This document shows positions 33,146 to 46,369 of a stretch of DNA of 64,000 bases, piece by piece. The DNA is from Hofstenia miamia. Its lineage: Eukaryota > Xenacoelomorpha > Acoela. The notes below the pieces were generated by a model, which worked only from the letters and a program-made list of their open reading frames with translations, ran no database searches and was not told the DNA's origin. Each line of letters begins with the position of its first letter. Within the stretch, counting starts at the first letter, position 1. The position numbers and the translations under genes were made by a program. Where the stretch lies: positions 1,701,424 through 1,765,423 of the forward strand of contig SCFE01000047.1 of NCBI GenBank assembly GCA_004352715.1, read 5' to 3'.

Positions 33146-35895
33146 GATGTTTATTAGATTTTATGAATAATTATATATAATTTTGTCTGGATTAAATCCA
33201 TTGTGGTATAGGTTTGATTATATAGAATTGAGACGAAGGCAAGGACACTAATTTTGTTCATTAGACAAGTTATACTGAATATTCTGTTCCCATGTGTTTC
33301 CACGGGATAACTTCTATTTTGACGAAAATTGGCAAAGTTTGTAGAAATCTCATGAGACATAAATGGTCCCGCGGAACACTNTCGTTGACTCACTAATTTC
33401 GAATAAATTCACTATTTAAAAAAGAAAAGTAAAATATAAGCTGTTAAATAACAAAGATATAGTCGAATAAAACAAAAACTAACAAAGGCGTCGCAAAATA
33501 CCACTAGCTAGAAATAGTCACGTGGTGGATTCTTCTATGTACTCCAATCTGCTCAAGGTTCTAGAGGAAATTAGCAGTGAAACTATAAAAGCCAGTTCTT
33601 AACAGTATTAAGCCATTTTAAAGTCAGGCAACTATCTGCAATGAGTGCAACAGATTACCGTTGGCAATTTTAACCCTCAAATGCAAAATTTTTAGCAAAA
33701 TGATTCTACATCACCTGAGCCCTTTAGGGGGCAAGTACCAAAATTTTTTATATTGACTAAAATTTAACAATTAAGTAGTTCAAAATATGTATAACAATAA
33801 AATAATGCATCGTTGTCCACTGCATGCATGCAATTCTTCGCTCATGGTGCATCTTGAGCAAATCTACTTTGAAGATTGACATCGTGAAATGGTGCAAGCG
33901 TATCAAATCACTTTGACTACTTCATGTATCAATGTCGTCCAAACGTAGGCTTCATCCGTTGCTTATAATTGATTCATTGAAAACCGGGCTATAGATAACG
34001 AAGCTTTCACGAAAATGCTTATTGTCGCCCTTTGGAACGCCCTCAATGATTAGAAGACCAAGCCAGCCTTTTATTTCTGCCACGTCAAGAGTTGTCCACA
34101 AATGATCATTCTTATTTCTATATTTGTCAAGAGCTTGCGTATTCGTCTCAATAATTGTTTTTTGCTGCCTCTCGCCCTAAGTATATTTGCCTGTCTAGTT
34201 CTCGATATTGGTAGTGGTATTGAAGAACATATTATTCCTGATCGATTAGTCTAATATCATGAAGAGAAAATAGCAGGTTCTTGATTAGATGTGTTTGTAG
34301 ACGAATCTTGGTTACGTATATTCAATCTATTCTTGCAGTTAAAGTTTCTTTCTTACATTGATCAGCAATGTCTTCAAGAATGTTTTCTATATTATCAAGT
34401 TCTCCATCATCATCACTGTACAACTGCATTTCTGCATCCTCTTCATAGGTTTCAGCATCACTACTATCAGAATTAACAGAATCGATTTCGATCAATAACT
34501 GGAACAGTTCTTTGGCTTCTGCAGCACAGCAACGCACTGGGCTTATATCTATACTAAAAGTTAGTGCTTTATGTAAATGTATATATTATAGGTTGTGAAT
34601 GTGAAACAAATATATTTAGTTAGGTTAGTAGCAAACTTGTTCTCTCTTATAAAATCATTCGCTACTGTGAATAAATTAGGTACCATGTGACACATCACCT
34701 TTCTAAACTGAAGTCTGCCTTGCATTCAATCTACCCACAAACCCTGCATTATACAAACCTATGTGCCCACGCAATACCCGGTTTGAAGAACACTAGAAAT
34801 ATCAATGTTATGTTATCGCACTATCGCAATATGTAATCCACCTTATGTATCAAGGGCTTAAGGAACTCAGTAAGATGTAATCCACCTTATGTATCAAGGG
34901 CTTAAGGAACTCAGTAAGATGTAGAAAGTCGCTACTTCAATCCACAGAACAAACAAGTAAAGCTTATCACATCGCAATGCAAAAACATTAATTGCTTATA
35001 AATTTAAGCGCTTTCATAACAAAAAATATTTTTCATTTAAATTTATGTTAAACTGTATATAGTTCTGATGTGAAAACCGTTTTCTTACAATTCTTGCATT
35101 CGAGCGTAAAAACATGAGATATATAAATAGTTAACTTTGGTTGTTTCACGCTTAATTGGAATTATTACAATTGTGGATAATTAATTATAAACGGAACTTT
35201 AGATATCTTACGACATTTCTCCATCTGCTTCGACTGTATATTCCTGAAAGGTATTCTTGATAAATTCAATTTCTTTTTTAATTTCATTTTTCGTCGGACT
35301 AAATATAGGAAATTTCAGTTGTGAAAAAACATAAAATATCGGATAACAATGTTTGTTGTACATGAACTTCGATAACAGAATGATTTCTCGCCAAAAATAA
35401 AGCGGTTTTTGAACTAATATTTAAAAAATATTTTAAGCAATTGGAGAATAAACGAATTTATATTCTTATTTCTTTTTCAACTGATTAATCTTATATGTAG
35501 GCATCGGTGCATGTCAGTGTCGGCATTGTTACAAAATACTTTTGGAAATACCACAGCAAATACGGAAATGCCTACAAAGTGCTTAGTACGCTGTAGAAGT
35601 CGAAGCATTGTGGGTCACAGCCTAAAGGCAGCCTAAAAGAATTTGTAGGAAGAAAAGAATAATAGTTGAACACATAATTGATAAAAAATTTTAAAAACTA
35701 ATACTTCACATAGAAAATAGATGCATATGGCATGAAAACTAACTGTTTTAGACTGATTGCAGTTCGCAAACAAAGTATTAAAATATATTGATATAATCCG
35801 CAACAAAAAAATATATATATGAAGTATACATACATGTAGAAGGGCAAAGGTTGTTGTGTGTATCGCGATGATATATCATGTCTAAGTTCTTCCAT
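26616..35895 (-). CDS. TRPM-family cation channel (five exons)
   Basis: TRPM channels are tetrameric plasma-membrane or organelle cation channels with a large cytosolic N-terminal homology region. Minus-strand exons 35895-35834, 35298-35212, 31782-31458, 30416-30224 and 29029-26616 join in phase to 1026 residues. The N-terminal SLOG-type fold shows SRYLRLANDSD, NAWILTSGIDSGIAK, NYFLLVDDG and VILEGSGGAADLVAY (about residues 280-293). Six membrane segments follow at about 652-668, 677-695, 719-739, 752-772, 785-809 and 859-881. The pore loop PYFRVYGSLFSDD lies at about 834-847, and a TRP helix with VWKAKKFQLL follows at about 896-905. A heptad-like helix ends the protein at about 979-1016. There is no C-terminal kinase or NUDIX domain. 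The total length is at the short end for the family. Family call is firm; the subtype is not assignable. Confidence 0.9.
29040..30220. other. TRPM intron 4, no recognisable element
   Basis: AT-rich intron. A purine run of GAGAGGAGAGGAGAGG type near 29710 is the only conspicuous feature. Confidence 0.6.
30224..30416 (-). CDS. TRPM channel exon 4
   Basis: A 193-bp exon (EINDLNSYVLLGITPWSV..., then GGGLYESLPLNPKHNYFLLV). It matches the TRPM block GIAPWG.I.....L followed by H.ILVDDG. Donor GTAAGA, phase 1. Confidence 0.88.
30491..30997. repeat. composite repeat block: duplicated 70-mer between (TA)n arrays
   Basis: Two similar segments (30545-30605 and 30905-30962, sharing CCTCATCATGACCGCGTTTCC) are each adjacent to a (TA)n array (about 30500-30525, 30741-30771 and 30967-30997). 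Between them lie (CT)n and a short tandem of ATAAATAA-TTCCCAAAAAT type. A single N at 30894 abuts the second copy. Located in TRPM intron 3. Confidence 0.75.
31458..31782 (-). CDS. TRPM channel exon 3
   Basis: A 325-bp exon with HVPTNGHGIIRF, SRYLRLANDSDMEELL, PPQFVLSVIGTTKSL and KNAWILTSGIDSGIAKIVGD. It corresponds to the TRPM blocks KYVR.S......LL.L....W and GAWI.TGG...GV...VGDA. Phase 0 at its 3' end. Confidence 0.88.
32746..32791. repeat. (TA)n microsatellite
   Basis: TA array in TRPM intron 2, followed within 15 nt by a single N at 32802. Confidence 0.95.
33105..33144. repeat. (TA)n microsatellite
   Basis: TA array with one G interruption in TRPM intron 2. Confidence 0.95.
33670..34540 (-). 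mobile_element. piggyBac-type transposon remnant in TRPM intron 2
   Basis: The minus strand has an acidic N-terminal frame (34537-34322, with DSVNSDSSDAETYEEDAE) as in piggyBac transposases. It is followed by broken frames giving LWTTLDVAEIKGWLGLLIIE, NESIIS and IRLHHFTMS, which match the piggyBac blocks (T..E...FLG..I..G, P.....MS..RF..I...LHF). One end reads TTAACCCTCAAATGC at 33670: TTAA is the piggyBac target site and CCCT its usual terminal bases. The right end is not clear, and the catalytic Asp region is missing, so the copy is internally deleted. Confidence 0.62.
34831..34918 (+). repeat. perfect 44-bp tandem duplication
   Basis: 34831-34874 is repeated exactly at 34875-34918 (unit starts ATGTAATCCACCTTATG). 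No N lies at the junction. Located in TRPM intron 2 next to the piggyBac remnant. Confidence 0.95.
35212..35298 (-). CDS. TRPM channel exon 2 (candidate)
   Basis: An 87-bp exon with acceptor ATATTTAG and donor GTAAGA, encoding PTKNEIKKEIEFIKNTFQEY and VEADGEM. The phases fit both neighbours (1+84+2). The VEADGEMS segment lines up with the stretch that precedes the PTN.(F/H)G.I.F block in other TRPM proteins. Confidence 0.68.
35834..35895 (-). CDS. TRPM channel exon 1 (candidate)
   Basis: A 62-bp exon starting with ATG exactly at the base after a TATTTTTAG acceptor (MEELRHDISSRYTQQPLPFY), donor GTATGT, phase 2, matching exon 2. If correct, the mRNA start is supplied by an upstream non-coding exon or a spliced leader. 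A further upstream coding exon cannot be excluded. Confidence 0.58.
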
Positions 35896-35939
35896 CTAAA
35901 AATATTGATGCTAAAAATTATTAATAAGTTACAGCATTT

Positions 35940-36560
35940 ATTTATTTTTATTAAAAGAGTTTACTTTCTAAAAGAAATTTACAAATAAATAAAATTATGT
36001 ACAAAATAAATAAGAGTTCCTTTCTTTGCAACAAGAGCAATTGCATACAAAATGAAAAGAACTATGATTAGTAATGCTGTAGTATTTCGAGAAATAATTC
36101 CAAAAAATGATTTTAATGCTTTCGAAACCTTTTTGGACAATCGAATAGATCAATCTCAGCATGGAACTGCACATAATGTGCTACTTTAAAAGTTCTGTGG
36201 AATAATAAATTACTTGTAGATTGTTTATTCAGATATTTTGACGTGAAAACTGTTTTTGGTTGATCTTCTGGTTGAAGTGCGAAGAATGAAAATGTCGATG
36301 AAATCTTTATAATTTAAATCTACTTTATGATTTAAAAGTTTGTTAAGGTAAAGAAGATCTGAAATTTCTAAATAGAAAGAAATAGGCAATTTGTCCAGTT
36401 TTAATAGTCTTTCGTTATAATTTCCAAGTGGTAATATCCATTTTGTACAGCGCCTTGCAGTTTTTCAAATATGTTAAGATTCGAGGAATTGCAATACCAT
36501 ATTTGAGAAGCGTAGGTCATAGTATTGTATATGTGTATTTTTGTTCGAAGATTGATGTTA
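35940..36560 (-). pseudogene. LINE C-terminal tail, decayed
   Basis: A minus-strand frame reads CTKWILPLGNYNERLLKLDK, then PISFYLEISDLLYLNKLLN and TSTRRSTKN. This is the LINE C-terminal pattern (..KWI....Y..RL..L..LPIS.....DL..L.K...). It ends in an AATAAATAA-type tail near 35935. Upstream, NTHIQYYDLRFSNM-like segments continue the tail with a frameshift. Confidence 0.6.
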
Positions 36561-37676
36561 AAAACAATATTGTTCATGTACGTCTTAAAAGATGTTCAGA
36601 TACTATTTAACAGTTTTCAAAAGTTTATTAAATTGAATACCAGCATCAATTAATCCAGGAAATTATATTAGTGTTAGTTTTCATGAATGCTGTAAGGTCC
36701 ATTACATTGGATTTTCATTACAAATGTCATACAAGTCACACAAGTAACAATCCTCAACAGGCTATGAATAAATGAAGAATTGAATCACTTAGAGGATAAC
36801 AATTTGATGTAGGTCTCAATCTTAAAACAGTGTGACAGGTGCCTTAACGCAACAATGTCGAAAATAAAAAATTCAAACTACAACGTTTTCGTCAAAGTTG
36901 TGGAAACTTGAGGACGCTATTGCAATTTCTCTCATTTGAACATTGAGAGGTAGTATTTTATATTATGTAACATGTAATTTAGTGCGGTGGTAGACATATG
37001 AGATAAATAATTTTAAAAGAAAGAAATATTTGTGTAAAGAGATCAATTAAGTTATGAATATAAACGGAAACCTGGAATGCTGTTTGAATGAATCACGACA
37101 TTACAAAATATATTTCCATTTATTATATTTTTAATGCTAATTTTTATATGGATATTATGAACAATGTATATGCTAACTGTCTTAGAATTTAAGCTTTTAC
37201 TAAAACTGATTTTAATGTAAATTTACAGCTGAACTACTTTAAATACTATGACCTAGATACATTGACTATAGTCTAGAGACCATGGAATACTACATTAAGT
37301 AAATGCAAAATATAACGTAGCACATCTTGAAAGGCTAAGACTTATAGTCAAGCTACTTAAAGAATTTCTTTGTACAACATTCTTTTCCTTTTTTCTACTT
37401 AGCCAGAGAAAGTTCCTCTGTTCCTGAGAGTTTGTGATCATATTGACATGATAATCGGTCATTATTCGTAAAGCTCATTCTGCTGAGTCATTAATGACAC
37501 TTGTTGTGGAGAGTGGTGTCTGAACTTCAAGATAATGTTCATTTGTTGACCTATTTTTCACGGGCACTGACAAGAAATTTTGCTCTTCACCACAAAACAA
37601 TTTTTTTATTGTCCAGGAATCTGCACCAACAAAATCTTTCAACGTTTAGAAGCATTTCTAAGCTGTCTGGTAATGG

Positions 37677-37677
<1 letters not shown>

Positions 37678-37717
<40 letters not shown>
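37678..37717. repeat. (TA)n microsatellite
   Basis: TA array of about 20 units. Confidence 0.95.
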
Positions 37718-37719
<2 letters not shown>

Positions 37720-39003
37720 ATTAAGTTGTATTATTACACTAGTTTTTTCCATCTCTAATGTCTTGTCAGAAAAAACTACAAAGTATGCATGCCACTCACT
37801 TAGATACCACAGATGATTTCTAAAATATTTCAATTTTATGATTTGCTATATTTAAATTTTTAATTAAATTAAATTTTTAAATCTTTTTTAAGTAACACGT
37901 GTGAAAAAATCTAAAACTCCCTACTTCTATTTAACCGTATCACTCGCTTGGCAAACTTTTTTCACATCAACACGAAGATTAATATATTCAATAATTACAA
38001 CACTGTCACAAAGAATCTTCCGTTTTTAAAGACTACATCTCAATTCCATTTTCAATACAGATTTTTGATGTATATATTATTTTGTTTGCCCATGCAACTC
38101 ATGATGACCATTGAGCATTTCATTGATCAATATAAGATTTTGTCGACTATTACTAAGGTAATATATCTATTGAATAATAACAATAAGAAGAAGCTTATTA
38201 TTATCATTGTTTACCATTATCTTCACTTCTGGGATTTTTACTTAGAATTGGGCAATTCATAAAATCATTTCCCCATTTGTGTAAAGTTCATTCACCTATT
38301 ATATAAGTGTACACTCTGAAAAAAAGCTTCATCGTTTACCTAGACAATGCAAATAGGGAAGGCACATACATGTACAAGTTTATATGGGATATATTCGACT
38401 TTTCAAGTGCTGCAAAGGAGTCCATAATGTGCAACCATAACAATATAATTGACTGAGAAACCGAAGTGTTCTGAATCTTCAATTTTAAATAAAGACTATT
38501 TTTAAGTAAAATACTGGGATTAATTTATTACTTTCAAATCAAACCAAATTTCATAAATCCCATGAATAAACATGAACTATCTATGCCCTATAAATAGAAT
38601 AAAAACTGTATTGATAGCATAATAACATTAAGTAGTAAACATCCAAAGATAGTCTACTCTATTAAATCTAATTGTATATTGCTAAAACTTTTCCATTTGA
38701 ACATTCCTATGGATCCACATATGACAACTCTAAAAACATCAATATAAAGACATATGATCTGGTTATTTTAAGCTAAAAGCTGATATCTATAAAAATTAAT
38801 GCCTATGATATTAATATTTGGGAAGTATTATTTCCTATGCACAAACAAGAACCACTTAAAATGGAAAGGAGGGTATAAACCACCTCAACCTATTATCAAA
38901 ATTCAAAAATATTTGAAATGGTTTGTAGTCAACTGCATAGACAATTTTTGGCAATGTCTGAGAAAAATTGGATAACTTATTACTTTTCTGGTACACCGTA
39001 ATA

Positions 39004-39007
<4 letters not shown>

Positions 39008-39038
<31 letters not shown>
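39008..39038. repeat. (TA)n microsatellite
   Basis: TA array of about 14 units. Confidence 0.95.
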
Positions 39039-39042
<4 letters not shown>

Positions 39043-42000
39043 GGTGGTTAACATAAATACTAAACGGTTAATCATGTCTATTAATGACAGCTTTAAAGTC
39101 CTTGTGAATGCTAATTAGATGACGACCAATTTAGCAATGTATGCAATAAGCTATATATAAACATTGCATTGTAGAATTACTCTAGTTTATATTTACAGTT
39201 TGAGTATAACTTTTTAGTTCAAATATATGTAAAGGAGCAAAAAAAATCTACAAATGTGGTAGCAATTAATCCAAAATTTGTCCAATTCTTCAATTTCATT
39301 TTTAAATATGTAGAAAAAATTTTGTTAAAATTTCCCAATATTCGTTATGGATACGCTATGAATAACATATGAAACCTTAAAATAAATATTTCTTAGAATT
39401 GCTAAAAATGCAAAAAAACTTGAAAATTGTAGCAGCCAAATCATTGTCTATTCGTGTAAAATAACTATTCTTTTGCAAAAGAATCCAAAAATCGTAAGAT
39501 TACATAACGTAAATAGAAAAAATAAGGTGTAAGAAGAGAATATGTAAATGACCAAAAAACCAAAAGTCTACTAGCGCAACTTTTTGAACAATAAATAAAC
39601 TTTTTTAAGAATAACCTTACACTAATATTTAACCATTCTTACGACAAACTATGCTTTCCATTCGTCAAAACTATACATGTGCATGTCAAAACGAATTTTG
39701 TATTGAAGGCTATTGCTACCTAGCACCCTACACATTTGCAATCAATGAATCACTGAATTCAAATATTCCAAGTGTGTTACTGATCACAGTACTTTGTAAT
39801 GTTTAGGAATTTTTTTTATTCAAGTTTATTATTCATTTGTAATGCCGATGAACTTTTCCTCAGAATTTTATTGTTCTAACAAATTTTTTACTTCTTCATA
39901 TATCGGACAACATATAAAACCAACCAAATCACCTGAAATCATATGTATAAATGTCTATGAGTGCACAATTGAATATCGAAAATAAGAAACCACTGTTCTC
40001 GAGGGAAGATTTTTCAAAAATTATATTTTTAATGTTTCATATCGTAAAAGCTTTGCTCAAACAAGCGAGTATTTGCTATAAAAAAATTAATCAAACCACG
40101 AATATATGAGGAATCAATTCGAAAATAGTGAATCCCTTTTTGAAAAATCAGGAGATATATATCTATACACGTGCTTTTTCTGGAAGGTATTTAACAGTAA
40201 ATCTGAGGAAAACATCACATTGGGAAGCATGTTTTCTTAGTTTTAAGAAAGATTTAATAAGATACTCAACGTGTTTTATTACATTGAGTCATTGAGATAA
40301 CATCATTTCTTAGCCCGATAATGTGTGAAATATTGAAAGAAACCAAATACCTATGAGCAGTACCTTCAATCATATATTGTTCCAATTGCTAAGGTTTGGT
40401 ATCTTCATAGAGATGTTGATATGTTCGACCTGATTCGCAATGTCTCAACATTTACTGAAAGACATAATGCTCAACATTTGGCAATCCTCAATCAAATTTT
40501 ACCAACTCAAAACGTATTTTATAGTTTTACTATCATAGCACACTTTGCAGGACCACTATTTATTATGTTGGATAGAGCAAAGCGATAGATATTTTCCGAG
40601 AATTGCAAAATATGCTCCTAAATCTTTGAACATTTCAGATGATTGAAGCATCAATGCAGCAGCTGAGCAATAATGAACATTTTCATGACACAGGTCAAGG
40701 AAATGACCTATACGAGCAACATCCTCTGAGCGTGTTGTTAAATTGCGAAGATATAACTAAATGAATTGGATAAGCAGCATCAGTAGATGATGCTTCTAAG
40801 TTTCAAGTAAAACCTTCTCAATTCTAATGCTTGATTAGTATTTTTCTTTGTGCCAGTTGATTATTACCTCCTAAAACAATACTATTTTCTATACTCAGAA
40901 CTAGACGTTGTAGAGAATCTTCAACCTGAAATGTTGATGCGAAGTTTTAAGGGATTGAGAATTTATGGTATATAGAAGAGAGAACAGCTAATAAGACTAA
41001 TTTAGCAGAGACATGTTACAATCGAATAAAGTGTTAAATTCTATAATACAATACAATGCTTTTCTAATTTCATTTTTGTACAATTTAGTGAATCGGGAAT
41101 TTGAAGAAATATGAATTTTCTCAAAAATTTAATTTACTGTCGATAGCTTTATAGCATTAATAATCAAATTTAGCAGCTCTTAACTACGGCTTTGATGTCA
41201 AATTAATTCCGCCATTTATTAAAATCGCATATTTCGTTACTTAATTTTCCAAAGCGTAACAGCAAAATTATAGATCTTTAATCGCTAAACCAAAACTCCC
41301 CATAATCAAATAGAGATTGCCAATAATTGGTCTCTTACTTGGTATTTAAAAGAAAAATTTTGCCATCTTAAAATTCTAAATTCTTCAAACCAACATATAT
41401 AAAATACCAAATTGCTAAATTTTGAACATTAAATTAATAATAAGCGATATTTTATTATAAGTAGGGCGAACAAAAGTAAAAAAAAAATAAAGATAAATTT
41501 TGTTTAAATAGTTAGAAATTTAATTGTTTTATTGCATATGCATACATATATTAAAAATTTTAAAGTCAAAATAAAGGCAAAATTTTTTAACATTTGGAAC
41601 TAGGTAAAAAAATTTTGAAATTTTCTCTGATATCAAATTTTTAGGTCAAATTCTTTTGAAGAGAAACAATGTATAAATGATTTTCATAAAAAACTCTTTA
41701 AAACCATGTAATACAAAACTTAACATTTTTAATAGCAGGGCATCTGAGAAAATTTATGCGTTTTGTACTTAAATCGTAAACAAATGATTAAAGGAGAGGA
41801 AGCCTCTACTTATAAATATATAACGTCATTTCCAATTCGTTTAGCTTTTAAAAATATAAATTTCTTGGTTAAAAACATGAGAAAATATAACTGCACAATT
41901 TTTAACTATTAAAATTAAGATATGTTAGAGCAAATATTTAATAAATATTTTAATATTTTGCCAATGTTTATAAAAATGATATTACTAAGGGTGTCATTGT

Positions 42001-42149
42001 TGAGAGAGCAAAACTGCTCTCAATGGGGCAATAATGCAAAAGTTAGTACAAGTCACAAATTTCTATGAATTGAATTGAACTTGTAAAATGCTTAGAGTTT
42101 AAATCAACCTTAATTTTGGATGTTTTGCCGAAAATTGAAAACTATAGAT

Positions 42150-42300
42150 TATATGACTTAATGAATAATCGGTTCATTAAATTTAACAGAATGTGGATTG
42201 TTGAAAATAGCAAGTGTTCTCCTGCTTCCATGGAAAGGTTCTTCTCAATGTTAAAAAGGCATGCTTAAGACAATAAAAAATGGGCAAATCTGTATTGGTG
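42150..42300 (+). pseudogene. hAT transposase dimerisation-domain remnant
   Basis: A plus-strand frame reads NRMWIVENSKCSPASMERFF then SMLKRHA and a stop. It matches the hAT C-terminal block (P.SSA.SER.FS..). Nothing recognisable remains upstream, so this is an isolated tail. Confidence 0.45.
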
Positions 42301-43076
42301 CTTCTTACTATATAGTTTATTATGCTTAGTATAGAAAACACGAATTTTACAAAAGTTTAAAAATCTGTAGGTCAATTTTCAGATAAAAAATTACCTTGTT
42401 ATGTAAAAAAAATCAAAACTTTTTTATCAAAATTTTAAATTTTTTAGGTAAAAAAACGCCCTTATTATAAGCTAAGGATTAATTCAAACAATTAATGAGA
42501 CATAATGAGTTTTACTTACTATTAGTATTGGAACTCGGGAATAATGATAAACTTACTTTATTAATTACTTTCCCGGCGGATACAATTACCGAAAACAATT
42601 AAACATGTTAATTACATTTTTAATGAGTTATCATCGCTGGTCAATTTACACTTCATTAACGGATTAAAGCTTATCATTTACGTTGAATAAAGGAATGTTT
42701 ACAAAATTATATTCAAAATTTTTAATTTGAAACTACTTCTATAAACAGTAAAAATCATCCTAATTAGAAAATATGTAAACTGAGCCAACTAACCGTTAAA
42801 GTGTGGTATAGACATGTATACAATTTAGAGAAGATTTTTTAACTTAATCAGATTCTGCAACAGACTTACCTAATTATGGGTTAATGAATGTGTATTCCAA
42901 ACGGGTTGTCATGAAGAAAAAACTAAGTCATGCACACAGCTTGGCACGTATTGGTATCAGGAACCAGTGGCACAGCCAGAATTGACGAAAAGGATGAGGG
43001 CGCACTTGAAAACAGTGTGCACGTTACATTGTTTACGAAGCGAGTCTGCGTACCACCTTAACCTGCATGTACATAT

Positions 43077-43110
<34 letters not shown>

Positions 43111-43267
43111 NNNNNNNNNNNNNNNNNNNNNNNNNNNNNNNNNNNNNNNNNNNNNNNNNNNNNNNNNNNNNNNNNNNNNNNNNNNNNNNNNNNNNNNNNN
43201 NNNNNNNNNNNNNNNNNNNNNNNNNNNNNNNNNNNNNNNNNNNNNNNNNNNNNNNNNNNNNNNNNNN
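43111..43267. other. assembly gap (157 N) in a (TA)n array
   Basis: TA units flank both sides (43079-43109 and 43268-43280). Confidence 0.95.
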
Positions 43268-43289
43268 TATATATATATATTTTAAAGAA

Positions 43290-46200
43290 AATATGAACAA
43301 AAGCAAAAGCAGGGAGAATAGGTCGATAGCCTGATTTTAGTTTATACAAGAAGCAAGAGAGCTTAATCAATGGACAAGAGCACTAAATTATTATGACATG
43401 GGTTACAGGCAGAAACGAAATACACCGTAGGGACACCTGTAAAAGAAGAAAGTTAAAAAATGAAGTGATACTGAAAAAATTATTTATTTTGAGCGATAGC
43501 GTGTTAATTATCGAACTTTTATTTTGCACTTATGAAACAATTATATTTTGTTCCATTTATTTTTCTGTTATTCATTTTTTTCAAACAAATGAACCAACCC
43601 GAAACCGAGAATTTTTACAAAAAACCAAATTGAACGCACCCAAAAAAGAAGGAAGGAAGAAATTCGCGAATAGAGAGTGTGCTTATGAAGGAGCAGGACG
43701 AATTAAAAATGCGAAATAGGATATGGAGGACATAGCATTGTCGCCCCCTCTGGCTATGCCACCGTCAGGAACGTAGCCGATCAAATATTGTAGGGGTGGA
43801 TACATTATAGTTATTTAGTTGGTGGAATGCAAAATTTAACGCTAAATAATTTCAATTAAAAGGTTATTGTAAATCAGAAGATTTTTTATTGCCAGGGGTT
43901 CGAGATCCCGCACTTCCTTTGCAAAATGATTATTCATACTTGTACTTTTGAATGCATAGCCCATGATAACACTTGAAGGAAAGCATCAAACCGTTGTTTA
44001 CTACATGGGATTCATGGTTTCATTAAAAGTCAGAATGAGAGTATCATTGTAGGAAAAAGAACATTAATTTATTTTTTGTGCTGTAATTTCTTTCTCTAAT
44101 CTTCAGATCGCAGGTTTTATTCCATAGTTCAACTTTCAACCCTAACCTATTAAATATTAGGCTTAGGTATAGAGCCACCTATGACGAACTGCTTGACACC
44201 AGGATCCTTTTGTATAAATTACACTTCGTAATTCCAGTGCCGCATCGTCCCCTTTGTCTAAATTTCAAATTAGAATGTATGGAGCAAGGGATATAGAAAT
44301 TTAAAAAATTAAGGGAATTACATATAGTAACTTTTTGCCAAAATTGTCACGAAGTTCTTCTCTTATTTCAGGCCATGTCGGGAAATTTAACGAGACGAAT
44401 ATTTTGTTGGTAGTCTTCTGTATGTAGCATATATAATTTGCAAAGTTAATTTTTGAATAATTTTGATGTTTTGCATTTGTTTGATAATGACATAGACGTA
44501 CTTGATAATTAATAGTTTGGCTGGAATTGGATAGGACCAATTCCTGAATGTGGGAATTGGCTTTGGAATTGAAAAAAATTTCAGAACTGAGTTAGAAATT
44601 TACTTTTTTAGAGAGAGAAAATTTATTTTCACTCTCAATCCATAAATTGAATATTGTTGAATACATAATAAATATTAATAAAATAAAGATAAATGTTCCC
44701 AATTTGTAAAACTAGTTAGGATTTTTGCGGTCCGTAATATTTTGAATACCCGACCTATTGATAACAAATCAGATTAAAACGATTTTGTTGGTATTAATGA
44801 ATGGAATCCAATTTCGTTAAGAAGTTGGAAAAAGATGGTAATTGATTTTTCGAAATTTCCAAGTCAATAAAAATTTTATCAAGTAGAAAACTGTGATGTA
44901 AGAAAATTACTTTTACATTCTCTAAAATTGGCAGTTATTGTTTCAGTTTTTCTTAACTTAAAAGTGTTTTTATCCCATGGGCACCCACTTTAGAAAAATC
45001 TTACCCCATAACTGCCTGGCCTGTCCCACCCACTACGCCTCATGTATCGTTCCGCCCACTTCTATCTCTGTTTTACAGGTATAGGGTTATACTGCAAATT
45101 ATATCAAATCAAGTGAAATATTGTAATGCTTCAAACAATCTCAACTAGAAATTGAAGTTTGAAGTAATAGCTATTAGAGCAGTGAAACATCAAAGGGAAG
45201 CTTTTGATTTATTTGGGGTATAATACATCAAGAATTTTTGAAACAATGGCATCCACAAATGAGAATTGATGTTCAGTAAATAACATATTTATGATGCTCA
45301 CTATTATTACTATAAATTTTTTTGAGTAAATATAATAATTATGTTTTCCTTCTATAAGCTTTGGAAATACTAAGCAATCAATTTCCTGCATGTATTACTG
45401 AAACCTGGCTTCAGAGGCTGTAGCCAAGATTCAGCTCCAGGTAGTTTCAAATGCCCAGCTGGATAGTTGCGTTAAGGCCTATGTGACCTCATTACATGGT
45501 AGTAGTTTTGATTTGGCTGAAAAGAGCGGTTAGGGTTTTTATTGCATTTTATATTAACAAGTATACAGTAATATTACATAATATATATATATATATTGCG
45601 ATTTATACCAAAAGAAATTTTGTTGAGGAAATATAAGGTCATTGGATTTTTCAAATAAATCATATTAAAATGCTCAATATTTAAGAGGGAAATGTATCCC
45701 ACCAGTAAGTCCCAAGCCCCTGGTAACCCTACTTGGATCAGCCAATACTCCATCATTTCTTTTTTTGACAATGGATTCCCCAAATTGCCTCCGTGATCTA
45801 GCCTAGATTGAATTACAGATTTTAAATTATTTAAAAGAAAGTATATAAATCAATGCACCATTTGTTGTATAATATTCACGAACCTTACTTAGATTCATTT
45901 GAACTTCGGATGGCAAATTAAACCAGTATCATAGCATGGAAGGCCCTAAGGCACATATAAATTAAGCACAATACTTCTACAATATAATGCACAATTGAAT
46001 ATGAAATTTACTTAAATGTAAATTGTTTTGCTTACATCCATCGTGCTGTTGTGGGTATGTACAGTTACGCGCCTCAATTTTTTTCAATGCTCAACGCCCC
46101 GTCATAGTACGCTACTTTTTAGCTATAAAATTTTAGTGTGGAGTGATGCTAACGTAAATCACAATTTGTGATGTGAAATGTTCGTCATCAATTAAATGAT

Positions 46201-46350
46201 GCATTGTGAGCAATAACGTGGGAACATATTGTAAAATAAAAACAATGAAATTCATTTAGAAAATTTTCGCTTAGATTAAGATTATCAATATAATTAAATT
46301 GATATACATATTGTATAATGTATAAATTGCATATACATATAAGCTGAAAA
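43290..46350. other. intergenic, no recognisable gene
   Basis: Short frames only. A small GC-richer patch (CCCACTACGCC-type, about 44990-45060) has no assignable identity. Confidence 0.5.
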
Positions 46351-46369
46351 TGTATTCCATCATAGTGAT

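Larger units (their letters stand above)
36800..42140. other. intergenic, no recognisable gene
   Basis: About 5 kb with only short, low-complexity frames. No RNA gene, LTR pair or TIR pair was apparent. Very A/T-rich from 41.4 to 42.0 kb. Confidence 0.5.

Noticed and set aside
43393-43719. 108-codon plus-strand frame with basic ends
   Set aside because: No recognisable domain or gene signals; adjacent to a TA array and gap. Chance frame more likely.
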